Positions 1-9,659 of a stretch of DNA of 64,000 nt are shown here, in pieces. Origin of the DNA: Mimachlamys varia (lineage: Eukaryota; Mollusca; Bivalvia; Pectinida; Pectinidae); NCBI GenBank assembly GCA_947623455.1, contig OX392530.1, forward strand, positions 3,819,501 to 3,883,500, written 5' to 3'. Positions within the stretch are counted from its first letter, which is position 1. Each line of letters starts with the position of its first letter. The position numbers were made by a program, and so were the translations under genes. Below the pieces are notes generated by a model that did not search any database, was not told the origin of the DNA, and saw nothing but the letters and a program-made list of their open reading frames with translations.

Positions 1-485
1 GACATTCACAAATAATATACTGCAGAGGCGCCCTCTTCAGCCAACTTGGTTGAACAATATTAGGATGAAATATCGATTCATCAGTACCCAAAACACATAA
101 TTCAATTAGCTTATAAATTTTTTTTCCACATTTTGTGCAATACTAACGCTAAGCAAAATTTAAAAAGAAAACAAAAAGAAATCTGTACCAAGTGAACAAA
201 AGTCGCCGTCACGAGACTTTGACCTTTAACCCCTTAATCTCTCTCACTTTGACTTCTGGATCAGAGCGAGAAATGTTTTATGGTGACTAGAGCCGACATT
301 TACGTTATCCGTCCGTTCAGAAAGACGGATTTTATTTTCAATTAAAGCCAAGAGAAGTATCCGCACCTGAAATAATATCACTTGTAAGTTAGGAAAAGAA
401 TTTATCGCATTTAAATTGTTAAACAACAAAGATGTTGGAAAAATGGTGAAAAATGATATTCATCTATAAATGAACTATGCCTTAC
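1..485 (-). other. Intron 1 of the glutamate receptor-like gene (partial)
   Basis: Sequence downstream, in the sense of the minus-strand gene, of the donor at 485/484. It contains only short stop-limited frames and A/T runs. No second exon is recognisable before the window edge. Confidence 0.5.
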
Positions 486-866
486 CTTTGAATCAGTGTG
501 AAGATCGTTTTTAATATATCCAAGAACTGGAATGCCAAGAGGTTCCGTTAAAAGTGTTAAAGCATTCACGGTCTCCTTAGATCCCACAACAATGAAAGCA
601 ATCGTGTTATTGCTTTCTAATACAGAACAGATTCCCTTTAAACTATCGTACAGATTATTCATAGAGGGAATGGTGACCCCCTGTAGGACACCACCGTCTA
701 TCAAATCCTGGTGCTCCTGTAAAGCGTTGTAAAATATGTTACTGAAATGTTCAAATTCTGGTTCCTCAAAAACTGCACCGATGCTGACATTGTGTTGGAT
801 GTTAGACGCGCCAGGACTTGTAACGAATAGGCTCATAAGACCATGTAGAATTAAATAAATCTTCAT
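486..866 (-). CDS. First coding exon, ionotropic glutamate receptor-like (NMDA-type) amino-terminal domain
   Basis: 127 codons run from an ATG at 866 to a donor of the form AAAG|GTAAGG, leaving phase 0. Past the donor the frame reads into intron sequence and then stops. Residues 1-20 form a hydrophobic signal peptide ending near SPGAS. From about residue 26 (NVSIGAVFEEPEFEH) the pattern fits the start of the periplasmic-binding-protein-like ligand domain: a first strand ending IGAV, a helix, a CSVLESNNTIAFIVVG strand-turn and an EPLGIPVLGYIKND strand. In NMDA receptor subunits this domain leads the extracellular part and binds modulators. Possible N-glycosylation sites are N26 (NVS) and N86 (NNT). 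The rest of the gene (second half of this domain, glutamate-binding lobes, pore) must lie left of the window. It could instead be another receptor with the same fold, such as a metabotropic or natriuretic type; the short N-terminus and IPVLG pattern favour NMDA type. The subunit class is not assigned. Confidence 0.72.
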
Positions 867-1182
867 TTTAACTTATCCATTTGTCGAAATACGGCACATT
901 CTGCAAATAAAGCATTTCCCTGGTATGAACAGAAAATTTACATCAATACATTACACGCATAAACAGCTGTTGTGTAAACCGAGTTTGTAAACATACCAAA
1001 CACTACGAAATTAATGTCTAGCCCATCTTTATGTGAAACTTTTCAACTTGTTTGAATAATTTTGTTTTAACGACTTATGTTGACACGACTAACATAAACT
1101 TTCCGGCTTCCTTGGTAGAGCGAGCCGTCTTTTGATGATTCGCGGTGCATTAACCATATTGGTTGACCGCAAAAGCTGATTA
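867..1182 (-). other. Upstream region of the receptor-like gene
   Basis: The 5' side of the receptor start codon. It should hold the 5' UTR and perhaps a promoter, or an intron before a non-coding first exon. I see no clear TATA box or initiator, and nothing coding. Confidence 0.3.
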
Positions 1183-1665
1183 GTGGAAGTAAAAACATTT
1201 TTGAGCGTCTGTGCTAGTTCAGACACATTAATGTTTGAAGATAAGAACACTCTACACGTATTGTGTTTGCGACGCTCTGATGACAAGCGTGCGTTTCTCA
1301 AAATGATCGGTCACAATATATTCCATCATGGTCAAAGAAGACGCGTCCGTATTCGTTTGTCATCATTTGGCGGTAATTCCATTTTCTTTCAGTTACACAT
1401 TGTTCCTGTGGGAATTGGTAATATTTGTGATCTTGTGATAAAGTTACATCCAAGAATTGGACTAGCACCGTGTGATGGATTGGACACACATTTCTCACTG
1501 TGCCCGTGTAGAGTGGGGCCTTCCGTAAGACTGGAGCGAAGGAAAATCAATCCAGTGATAGCTAGGCTAGAGATCCACGTTCGTCAAATCAAAGGCTCTG
1601 CTTCTGTTCACGTTTTTAATGAAGAGTCCCCGAAAACAATACAAACAGAGTTGTTAAAAAAATAA
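1183..1665 (+). CDS. Unassigned 160-codon open frame
   Basis: An uninterrupted frame on the plus strand, rich in basic residues (for example GQRRRVRIRLSSFGG) and cysteine (SLCPCRVGP), ending in a lysine run before a stop. I do not recognise a family. Base composition is more balanced than the surrounding AT-rich DNA, and the minus strand carries broken open pieces over the same span (1089-1301 and 1298-1498). That suggests a decayed coding sequence on either strand, for example an old element, rather than a functional gene. There is no signal peptide or membrane segment, and no splice context that would decide a start. Confidence 0.2.
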   Translation: MEVKTFLSVCASSDTLMFEDKNTLHVLCLRRSDDKRAFLKMIGHNIFHHGQRRRVRIRLSSFGGNSIFFQLHIVPVGIGNICDLVIKLHPRIGLAPCDGLDTHFSLCPCRVGPSVRLERRKINPVIARLEIHVRQIKGSASVHVFNEESPKTIQTELLKK

Positions 1666-1787
1666 TAATAATTAAACTGACTTTTGTTAAGTAAAGGGAC
1701 ATTTTGATCAAGGATGTTAGTGTTTGTGTTAGACATATTGATGGTGATAGGCTATCGATTAACTGCAACAGCGAACGATTGAAGGTC

Positions 1788-3618
1788 TCATCTAGTCATA
1801 TTGTGGTTTAATTGGTAGAGACATTAGCTAGATAGTGTGGTGACATCTAGTCATATTGTGGTTAATTGGGACATATATTAGCTAGTACGTGAGGCATCTA
1901 GATATGCCGTAGTTTGATTGGTACAGACATTAGCTAGATAGTGAGGTAACATCTAGTTATATTGTGGTTGATTGGTACAGACATTAGCTAGTTAGTGAGG
2001 TTACATCTAGTTATATTGTGGTTGATTTGTAAAGATATTAGCTAGTTAGTGAGGTAACATCTAGTTATATTGTGGTTCGATAGGTACAGATATAAGCTAG
2101 ATAGTGAGGTAGCATCTAGTCATATTGTGGTTAATTGGGACATATATTAGCTAGTACGTGAGGCATCTAGATATGTCGTAGTTTGATTGGTACAGACATT
2201 AGCTAGATAGGATAGTAAGGTAACATCTAGTTATATTGTGGTTGATTGATATATATATATTAGCTAGTTAGTGAGGTAACAGTTAGTTATATTGTGGTTT
2301 GACTGGTCATTATATGAGTAAGATAGTGAGGTAGCATCTAGTTATATTGTCGTTTGATTGATACAGAAATTAGCTAGTTAGTGAGGTAACATCTAGTTAT
2401 AGTGTGGTTGATTGGTAGATAAAACTCGTTAGTGAGGTAACATCTAGTTGTATTGTGGTTCGATTGGTACATACATTAGCTAGTGAGTGAGGTTACATTT
2501 AGTTATATTGTGATTTGATTGGTAGATAAAACTCGTTAGTGAGGTAACATCTAGTTGTATTGTGGTTCGATTGGTACATACATTAGCTAGTGAGTGAGGT
2601 TACATTTAGTTATATTGTGATTTGATTGGTAGATAAAACTCGTTAGTGAGGTAACATCTAGTTGTATTATGGTTCGATTGGTACATACATTAGCTAGTGA
2701 GTGAGGTTACATTTAGTTATATTGTGATTTGATTGGTAGATAAAACTCGTTAGTGAGGTAACATCTAGTTGTATTGTGGTTCGATTGGTACATACATTAG
2801 CTAGTTATCGAGGTAACATCTAGTTAAATTGTGGTTGATTTGTAAAGATATTAGCTAGTTAGTGAGGTAACATCAAGTTATATTGTGGTTCGATTGGTAC
2901 ATACATTAGCTAGTTATTGAGGTAACATCTAGTTATATTGTGGTTCGATTGGTACATGCATTAGCTAGTTAGTGAGGTTACATCTAGTTATATTGTGGTT
3001 GATTTGTAAAGATATTAGCTAGTTAGTGAGGTAACATCTAGTTATATTGTGGTTGATTTGTAAAGATATTAGCTAGTTAGTGAGGTAACATCAAGTTATA
3101 GTGTGGCTGATTGGTACAGACATTAGCTAGTTAGTGAGGTAACATCTAGTTATATTGTGGTTCGATTGGTACATGCATTAGCTAGTTAGTGAGGTTACAT
3201 CTAGTTATATTGTGGTTGATTTGTAAAGATATTAGCTAGTTAGTGAGGTAACATCTAGTTATATTGTGGTTGATTTGTAAAGATATTAGCTAGTTAGTGA
3301 GGTAACATCTAGTTTTATTGTGGTTCGATTGGTACATACATTAGCTAGTTATTGAGGTACCATCTAGTTATATTGTGGTTTGATTGGTAGACACTAGCTA
3401 GTTAGTGAAGTAACATATAATTATATTGTGGTTTGATTGGTAGACATTAGCTAGTTATTGAGGTAACATATAGTTATATTGTGGTTTGATTGGTAGACAC
3501 TAGCTAGTTAGTGAAGTAACATATAGTTATATTGTGGTTTGATTGGTAGACATTAGCTAGTTATTGAATTAACATATAGTTATATTGTGGTTTGACTGGT
3601 AGACATTAGCTAGTGACA
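1788..3618. repeat. Minisatellite, about 54-bp unit, about 34 copies
   Basis: Tandem array built on a core reading ATCTAGTTATATTGTGGTTG followed by ATTGGTACAGACATTAGCTA and GTTAGTGAGGTAAC. Units vary by substitutions and small indels. Between about 2416 and 2760 two unit variants alternate as a dimer of about 107 bp, marked by TAGATAAAACTCG. The right end (3360-3618) uses a shorter TAGACATTAGCTAG variant. Stops occur in all frames. Confidence 0.95.
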
Positions 3619-3990
3619 TGTATCGATCATGCAATTATTACTGATGATAGGGCAGTTGAAACAATAACATTAACCAACACGTCGGTTTTTAGAGATCCGA
3701 GTGTATCTATATAAATATCAACGATGGCGAATTGAAGCACTGTGCGTAAATGTTTTAGTAACGGAATATGTATAATTTATTTTTATATTCATTATCGAGG
3801 TCTGCTTTTACATGTTCTGTATACTAAGTAAGTTACAAGTGTACTAAGTATTTGTCTTAAAAAGACGCATTAATGTAAATTTCTTTAATTATTTTTTTCA
3901 CGAGAGTATTTTAATGATTTCTATTTGTTCACGTTTATTAGCACTTAATGAAGGGAAAACATTAATTAACACAATAGCTGCTGTAGGATT
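3619..3990. other. Unique AT-rich spacer
   Basis: Sequence between two tandem arrays. I see no coding frame, repeat or RNA gene in it. Confidence 0.5.
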
Positions 3991-4160
3991 GACTTGAACA
4001 AATATTTCCTCGATGTATTGATATGAACAATAAATGATGTACTGAATAATGACTTGAACATTAGTCGATGTAAAACAAATGACTTGGATACTAATTGATG
4101 TAAAATAATGACTTGACCACTAATCGATGTAAAACACGGCTTGAACACTAAATTATGTGA
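3991..4160. repeat. Short tandem array, about 30-bp unit
   Basis: About five diverged units of the form ATGACTTGAACATTAGTCGA plus TGTAAAACAA. The clearest copies lie between 4048 and 4160; the left copies are degraded. The array adjoins the end of the hammerhead-bearing repeat on the minus strand. Confidence 0.75.
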
Positions 4161-4164
4161 TGCA

Positions 4165-4250
4165 TTGATAGATGACGTAACACACATATGCTGCACCTTT
4201 CAAATTTAGTAATAGATACAGTATGCCGAAAAATAAAATAAACTGCATAA
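4165..4250 (-). mobile_element. Hammerhead-associated repeat, post-cleavage segment, minus copy
   Basis: The reverse complement reads TTATGCAGTTTATTTT, then CGGCATACTGTATCTATTAC, then TAAATTTGAAAGGTGCAGCA and TGTGTTACGTCATC. The same block follows the plus-strand copies starting at 6232, 7514 and 7879. This copy is in inverted orientation to the other three. Confidence 0.75.
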
Positions 4251-4290
4251 TACAGCTGTTTCGTCCTCCTAGGACTCTTCAATGTTATAG
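4240..4290 (-). ncRNA. Degenerate hammerhead ribozyme motif (copy C)
   Basis: Read on the minus strand, the core runs 282 to 251 (add 4000): TTGAAGA where the consensus is CTGANGA, stem II GTCC with loop TAGGA and closing GGAC, then GAAAC, loop AGCT and GTA. Stem II and the short stem III match copy B at 7841. The invariant C3 is T here, and stem I pairs poorly, so the motif is probably inactive. Cleavage would fall between 4251 and 4250. Confidence 0.6.
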
Positions 4291-4346
4291 ATGTTGTATA
4301 TTTTGTCATTCTGATAAAGCTGCCATGTTTTGTCCGTGTGAGTCTG

Positions 4347-5112
4347 CTTTGGTAAGTTTGTGTTATTCGTCTGTTGAGGATGTGATAAGTTTGTGTTATC
4401 CGTCTGTTGAGGATGTGATAAGTTTGTGTTATCCGTCTGTTGAGGCTGTGGTAAGTTTGTGTTATCCGTCTGTTGAGGATGTGATAAGTTTGTGTTATCC
4501 GTCTGTTGAGGATGTGATAAGTTTTCGTTATCCGTTTGTTGAGGCTGTGGTAAGTTTTCGTTATCCGTGTGTTGAGGATGTGATAAGTTTTCGTTATCCG
4601 TTTGTTGAGGCTGTGGTAAGTTTTCGTTATCCGTGTGTTGAGACTGTGGTAAGTTTGGTTTAGCCGTGTGTTGAGGCTGTGATAAGTTTCCGTTATCCGT
4701 GTGTTGAGACTGTGGTAAGTTTTCGTTATCCATGTTTTGAGACTGTGGTAAGTTTTCTTTATCCATGTGTTTAGACTGTGGTAATCTTTTGTTATCCGTG
4801 TGTTGAGGCTGTGGTAAGTTTTTGTTATCCGTGTGTTGAGGCTGTGGTAGGTTTTCGTTATACATGTGTTGAGGCTGTGGTAAGTTTTCGTTATACATGT
4901 GTTGAGGCTGTGGTAAGTCTGCTTTATCCATATGTTGAGGATGTGGTAATTTTGCGTTATCCGTGTGTTGAGGCTGTGGTAAGTCTGCTTTATCCATATA
5001 TTGAGGATGTGGTAATTTTGCGTTATCCGTGTTTTGAGGGTGTAGTAAGTTTGCATTATCGTGTGTTGAGGATTGGGTAAGTTTACGTTAAACCACGTGT
5101 TGAGGCTGTGGT
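4347..5112. repeat. Minisatellite, 33-bp unit, about 23 copies
   Basis: Units follow GTAAGTTTTCGTTATCCGTG plus TGTTGAGGCTGTG. Because 33 is divisible by three and the unit has no stops in several frames, long open frames arise on both strands. On the minus strand there are 302 codons at 4148-5056 with period TKTYHSLNTRI, and 242 codons at 4269-4997 with period NENLPQPQHTD. Plus-strand frames also cover much of the array. I read these as a property of the repeat; nothing shows a promoter, splice context or signal peptide. Confidence 0.95.
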
Positions 5113-6231
5113 CAATTAGTATATGTTAATGTCTATATCTGTATTTGTTTGTTGAGTTAAATGTTGCCAATGTTTTAAGGCTATACTACAGTTTATCTGC
5201 GTTGCTAGTACGCTGTAAACATTGTCCGTCAGTTGAGGCTGTGGATATTTTGTTCGCTTTTTAAAAGTGCTGTATTTGGGCGTTTTTCGAATTTTGGGAG
5301 GCTAGCTAGGTAATGTTGTGCAGTCGTTATGGTACATTTTTTGTCCTGTGGTGTATTTTGTCCGACATTAAGTTTGACTCTACATTGTACAAGTGTGAAT
5401 GTCATACAGTTACAGTTCTTCATTAGTTTATATTGTACCTTTTCTGTAACTACTAATACGTCCGCTATTCATTCCCAAAGGAATTACCAGCGGGATTACG
5501 TGTGTCAGGTGTCCAAAGGATTATAGGGGCTGGGACCCCTATCGTACCGTAACACTTGCCTGGGGAAATACTGTCGAATCAGCCCCAATTAGGTACATTA
5601 CTATACCGGCGACCATCCTCAAGGACATCTATAAAACATTTATAGTTAACCTTGTTTTGGTCACCTGTCCTGACGAATAGATGTAATACAGTAAAACGGA
5701 ATACTGAGGACATATGGGCCATTCATTTGATAATATAATGTAGGCATCATATAAAGTAAAACGTATGTAATGGGGATACTATACTATATGTGTATCTTAT
5801 TAGCGCATTTTGTTTCAGCATTCTTTTAAGGCGCTGTGCTTTGTAAGCGCGAAAGGCATTAATGTTAGAAAACCGCTAAAATAAGTATAGATCCGATAAA
5901 CAGTTTGTTTAACGTGACTTATAAGTCTTAAATTTTAACAGTAGAACAATTGGTAAATTGGACTAAGCTATGAAGGCAGGTAATTTCGGAGATTGTAATC
6001 AATCATTTAATGGTGTAAAATGTGCAGCTTTTAAAAATGGAATGACATGGTTTCAAAGGGAAGTATCCAAGGAGGTTTGTTCAGATTTGATAGTCTATAG
6101 CTAAGGCAGCATTGCCATTTCTCCTAGTGATTGTGAACTTTGTGCCAATTCGGTGTAATTGGAATTCTGCTTCGTCTACATGTAGAGACATCTTTCATAT
6201 GCAATTATTATGTATCTAAAATAGATAAAAA
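5113..6231. other. Spacer between inverted copies of the hammerhead-associated repeat
   Basis: Together with the 33-bp array this fills the space between the minus copy (4165-4250) and the plus copy (from 6232). I see no convincing gene in it. A short palindrome, AGGGGCTGGGACCCCT, lies near 5525. Confidence 0.4.
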
Positions 6232-6320
6232 TGATACAGTTTATTTCATTTTTTTGGCATACTGTATCTATTACTAAATTTAAAAGGTGCAGCACATGTG
6301 GGTTACGTCATCTTTCATCT
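6232..6320 (+). mobile_element. Hammerhead-associated repeat, post-cleavage segment, first plus copy
   Basis: Begins TGATACAGTTTATTTCATTT, then GGCATACTGTATCTATTACT, AAATTTAAAAGGTGCAGCAC and GGGTTACGTCATCTTTCAT. This matches what follows the cleavage site in copies B and C. The bases before 6232 do not contain the ribozyme core, so homology starts at the base equivalent to the first nucleotide after self-cleavage. Confidence 0.65.
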
Positions 6321-7475
6321 ATACACCAATGCTATATTGTCGTTGTACGTAAGCAGTAAATTGATCCCCTCACAAGTTTCATTTTTTTAGAAATAATCGT
6401 TGGGTGAGGATGACCTGCCAATCAGTCGTTAAGTTCATTGTCTGTCTTTGTCTGACTATCATGCACAAACCAAATATATAGCATACCTTCCCTCTTGCAC
6501 AGATACAATTCACCAATTGCTTTTACCTTTGAAGGAATATTTTCCTTGAATTTTAACTAATGCATGTAGGTTAAACTTGTGTAAATAATCCCATGCTCCA
6601 TACATATGTTTCAATTAACAAACAACTCATTTGTAACCTTACTGCCAAGTATCTAGTGCCATATGCCCATAGGGAGCAAGGTACACAGCGCATTACAACA
6701 CCAGCAGCCTCCAGTGACATGTCAACATATTTATCTTTAAATTAATCAATTTTACATTGATTATTTTTTATGAAAATTTCTCATCCCTGATCTAAACATG
6801 TGTGGTAAATCGTGCACGTGACACTGTCATCGTGGAACTTAAGCGCGTTCTTACCGGAGGCAGTAACAGTTGTGTCGTACAGAAATCAATAGCCGTCATC
6901 TGTTTTACTTACAGTTTTATCTCGTGCTGCTGTCGTCATCGCTACACAGAGCGCATGCCCCGGGTTCCAAGACATTCTACAATATATTCCCTTATCAATA
7001 ATGTAGACTAGGCCGCCTGTCAGATTATTCTAATTCCGCGATGATTGGTGCACGGTCTATCTCGCTAATGTTCGTTCTTCATGATTTTCTTACGACATAT
7101 TTCGAAACTGACCTTTCGTCATCCACATACTTCCTCTTCTGAAAGAAAAAAAGGACAAACATCAAATATTGTTCTCATTAATAAAGTACTGCAAAACAGG
7201 AAATGTTTTTTTTAATAAACATTGGTGGTCCCCATGGCTGATATTAAACCACGAAAATATTAAGTGATTTTTTATTATTTAGGTGTGCAGATTTTGTTAA
7301 TAACATGAAGTATAATTACGAAAGTGTGTACCTGTACCATGAAATGATCTAAAACGCTTCAAAACCTCAAAGGACAGCACTCAATAATATGTCATACTGT
7401 ACAGAATTGTTTTGATACAAATTAAAAACATGAACGCAATTCATGTATTTGTATGTTTTTATTGTGTAGCATGTA
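6321..7475. other. Unassigned sequence between element copies
   Basis: May include the body of the element that starts at 6232. A frame at 6802-7011 has no recognisable similarity. A weak echo of the GTCATACTGTACAG motif lies near 7391. I see no RNA gene or repeat array. Confidence 0.3.
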
Positions 7476-7519
7476 GCATCACTGACGAGTCCAAAAAGGA
7501 GGAAACAACTGTATGGTGT
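7476..7519 (+). ncRNA. Hammerhead ribozyme motif, type I, near-complete (copy A)
   Basis: Stem I GCATCA (7476-7481) pairs with TGGTGT (7514-7519) over six positions including wobbles. The core CTGACGA is at 7482-7488. Stem II is GTCC (7489-7492), loop AAAAA and GGAG (7498-7501). GAAA is at 7502-7505. A two-pair stem III, AC/GT with loop AACT, ends in GTA. Predicted cleavage is after A7513. The base facing G10.1 is G instead of C, which weakens stem II next to the core. Type I hammerheads with very short stem III are known in metazoan retroelements; assignment here is by motif only. Confidence 0.7.
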
Positions 7520-7878
7520 AAATAAATGTTTCGACATACTGTACATGTATATACTGTACTAATTTAAAAGGTGCAAGTTAGGTAAAGTGTTAGGTTCATC
7601 TTTCATAAAACAAGGTGGTTGACTCTGCCAGTTTGTTGTTTAAGTACCCGAGGTTAAATGATGCATTCATGACCAGTAGGGTAGTGGCACGTTTCATAAT
7701 AAAATACTTTCGAAGTACTCGATTGAAATTGTACGATACTCTTTTTTTACTAAATTCATCAAATAAAGGAGTTTTACGCACCTGATCCTTCCGCTTCTCT
7801 AATAGTTTAGAAAATTTTGATTCCCACCTTTTAGGTCATATCACCACTGACGAGTCTTAGAAGGACGAAACAGCTGTA
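7514..7878 (+). mobile_element. 365-bp unit bounded by two hammerhead motifs
   Basis: Runs from the predicted cleavage site of copy A to that of copy B. The start carries the family block (CGACATACTGTACATG, then AATTTAAAAGGTGCA). The body has no sizeable coding frame. A small non-coding unit flanked by direct type I hammerheads is the arrangement described for metazoan retrozyme-like repeats and for the terminal repeats of Penelope-like elements. I cannot separate these two, because no Penelope reverse transcriptase is recognised beside it. Confidence 0.6.
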
Positions 7879-7889
7879 TGATGCAGTGG
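7841..7889 (+). ncRNA. Hammerhead ribozyme, type I, complete core (copy B)
   Basis: All invariant positions are present: CTGACGA (7847-7853), stem II GTCT/GGAC with loop TAGAA (7854-7866), GAAA (7867-7870), C15.2 paired with G16.2, U16.1 and H17 = A, giving cleavage after A7878. Stem I pairs A7846-T7879 and C7845-G7880, then a five-base bulge (7881-7885), then CAC (7842-7844) with GTG (7886-7888). Stem III is only two pairs with loop AGCT. The palindrome ACAGCTGT (7870-7877) would let two molecules pair into a dimeric hammerhead with a longer stem III, as known for the newt satellite ribozyme. Confidence 0.8.
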
Positions 7890-8235
7890 CATTTTTTTTC
7901 TTTCGGCATGCTGTATTTAGTACTAAACTTAAAAGGTGCAGTACGTTTGTGTGTCAGGATCATCTTTGAAACAACGTCACAGTTGATAAGTTACTCCACT
8001 GTCTACTCTAAGGATCAGAAGATTCCAGAGAAATACAATTCTGTACAAGAAAAATATGAGGAAAAGATGCAAAAAAATATCAAATGGTATATTTCGAACT
8101 TTGATAAAACAAAACAAAATAAAACGTAGTTATTCAAGCACACGATTATTTAATCTTTCATTCATGTTGGAATGGTGTGATTTGATATGCTTGTATGGCT
8201 TTGCAAATGTTACTGATAAACTGTTTTTCCCAATC
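7879..8235 (+). mobile_element. Hammerhead-associated repeat, downstream unit
   Basis: Follows the copy B cleavage site with the family block (CGGCATGCTGTATTTAGTAC, TAAACTTAAAAGGTGCAG, then CAGGATCATCTTTG). No third plus-strand ribozyme is seen about 365 bp further on, so this unit is truncated or its right end has decayed. The right boundary is approximate. Confidence 0.55.
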
Positions 8236-9659
8236 TAAGGCATCAAATCAGTTTTCGGATAAGGTACTCCTTGTTCTACAGAAGGCCGATCCTCTGTTTT
8301 TTTTTTTTGTACAGACTGGCATATGAATGGATGAGGGGAAGAAAGATAGCTTTTGCGGATCGGCGTGTGGGCCTAAATTAAATGCATATCAAATTTATAT
8401 TTAAGTTTGATAGCAACCGTCAGTTGGATATTATTTATAAGCACAAGTTGTTTATTATCGATAAAGTAGATTGTGACAGGTTGACTTTATGTCTTTCTGA
8501 GCGTCGGGGAGTGACTTGAACAGCATACTCCCCGAGAAGGTACTAGTTTCAAACATCATCACTGTGTACACGTGTACCAGCTTGTTTGTGACACTAACGA
8601 CAGGCACAAGCCATTACATAACCAATGTCCACACGGAATAATAAGTGTGCTAAGAAACTACTTCACAGATTGTGCTCGAACACCGTCAAAATACAGAAAG
8701 CTCGTTCGATACGTAGACAATTACATGTCAGTATAAAACGGTCCCCAATCATAGAGACAAAACGGAACATCATGGAAATCCGGATATCCATGTGCTGAGT
8801 CCGTGTCTGAAAGGGAATGCGTTTAGTGTTGTGACAGTGGTAATACAGACACTCCTAAATATGTTGACAGGAAATACAAGGGGAGTAGGCATGTAGGGAA
8901 AGGTTAAATATGAGCAATGGCGAAAAGGTCTGAAGTCACAATAGCATGAATTTCATTTGCAGACTAACACACCCAGAAGTTTGTAGGAGTGTGTACATCT
9001 GCTAAATACATCTATGTGATAAATATGAATGCAATATCAAAAAAAGTGTACGATTTTGTTTGGTTTTGAATTTTATTATATGGTCTATATGACGTTTAGT
9101 ACAATGACCTAGAAATATACAGGGAATGCCTTCAGTCATATCAACATATTAGCCACTTTGGTGAAATACTTTTAGTATTACCGATTATACTATAAGATAT
9201 TCGACGTTTTGCATTTCTATTTCAAAACCTACGCGGAAACGCAAATCGACACATAAATCTGACAATATTTGACGAGAAAAATTTACCTCTAGCAAGTCTA
9301 TGCAAAATTACGCGACATAATATAGTTCTCTATGGAAATATGATTCAATGAAATGTAAAACACTCGTCATTAACTTCTTTCTATTATCCTTATAATGAAG
9401 AATGTATTTAACTTCATATATTAAATAGAGTATATCAAAAGATAAGCAAAAGATTATTTAAAAAAGTGCCGTCAACAAGCGTTTTTGGTAATCGTCGATT
9501 CAGAAAATGGTCGGGAGTATAGGAATTGTAGTGTTGTTTTGTCGTCATGTATCAAGATGACCAAATATCAACCCCACCTATGTAGGTTATGCAATGTAGA
9601 TCAGCACCATCACTGTCAGATATGGCCAGGTCCTCTATTCTACATTACATTTTTACTAT
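8236..9659. other. Unassigned AT-rich region
   Basis: Only short frames. I see no tandem array, SINE head, RNA gene or recognisable protein similarity. Confidence 0.45.

Noticed and set aside
244..429. 61-codon minus-strand frame as part of the receptor
   Set aside because: It lies after the clear donor at 485/484 and has no similarity to the receptor domain.
4148..5056. 302- and 242-codon frames as genes
   Set aside because: They are products of a 33-bp unit without stops; several frames on both strands are open at once and nothing supports transcription.
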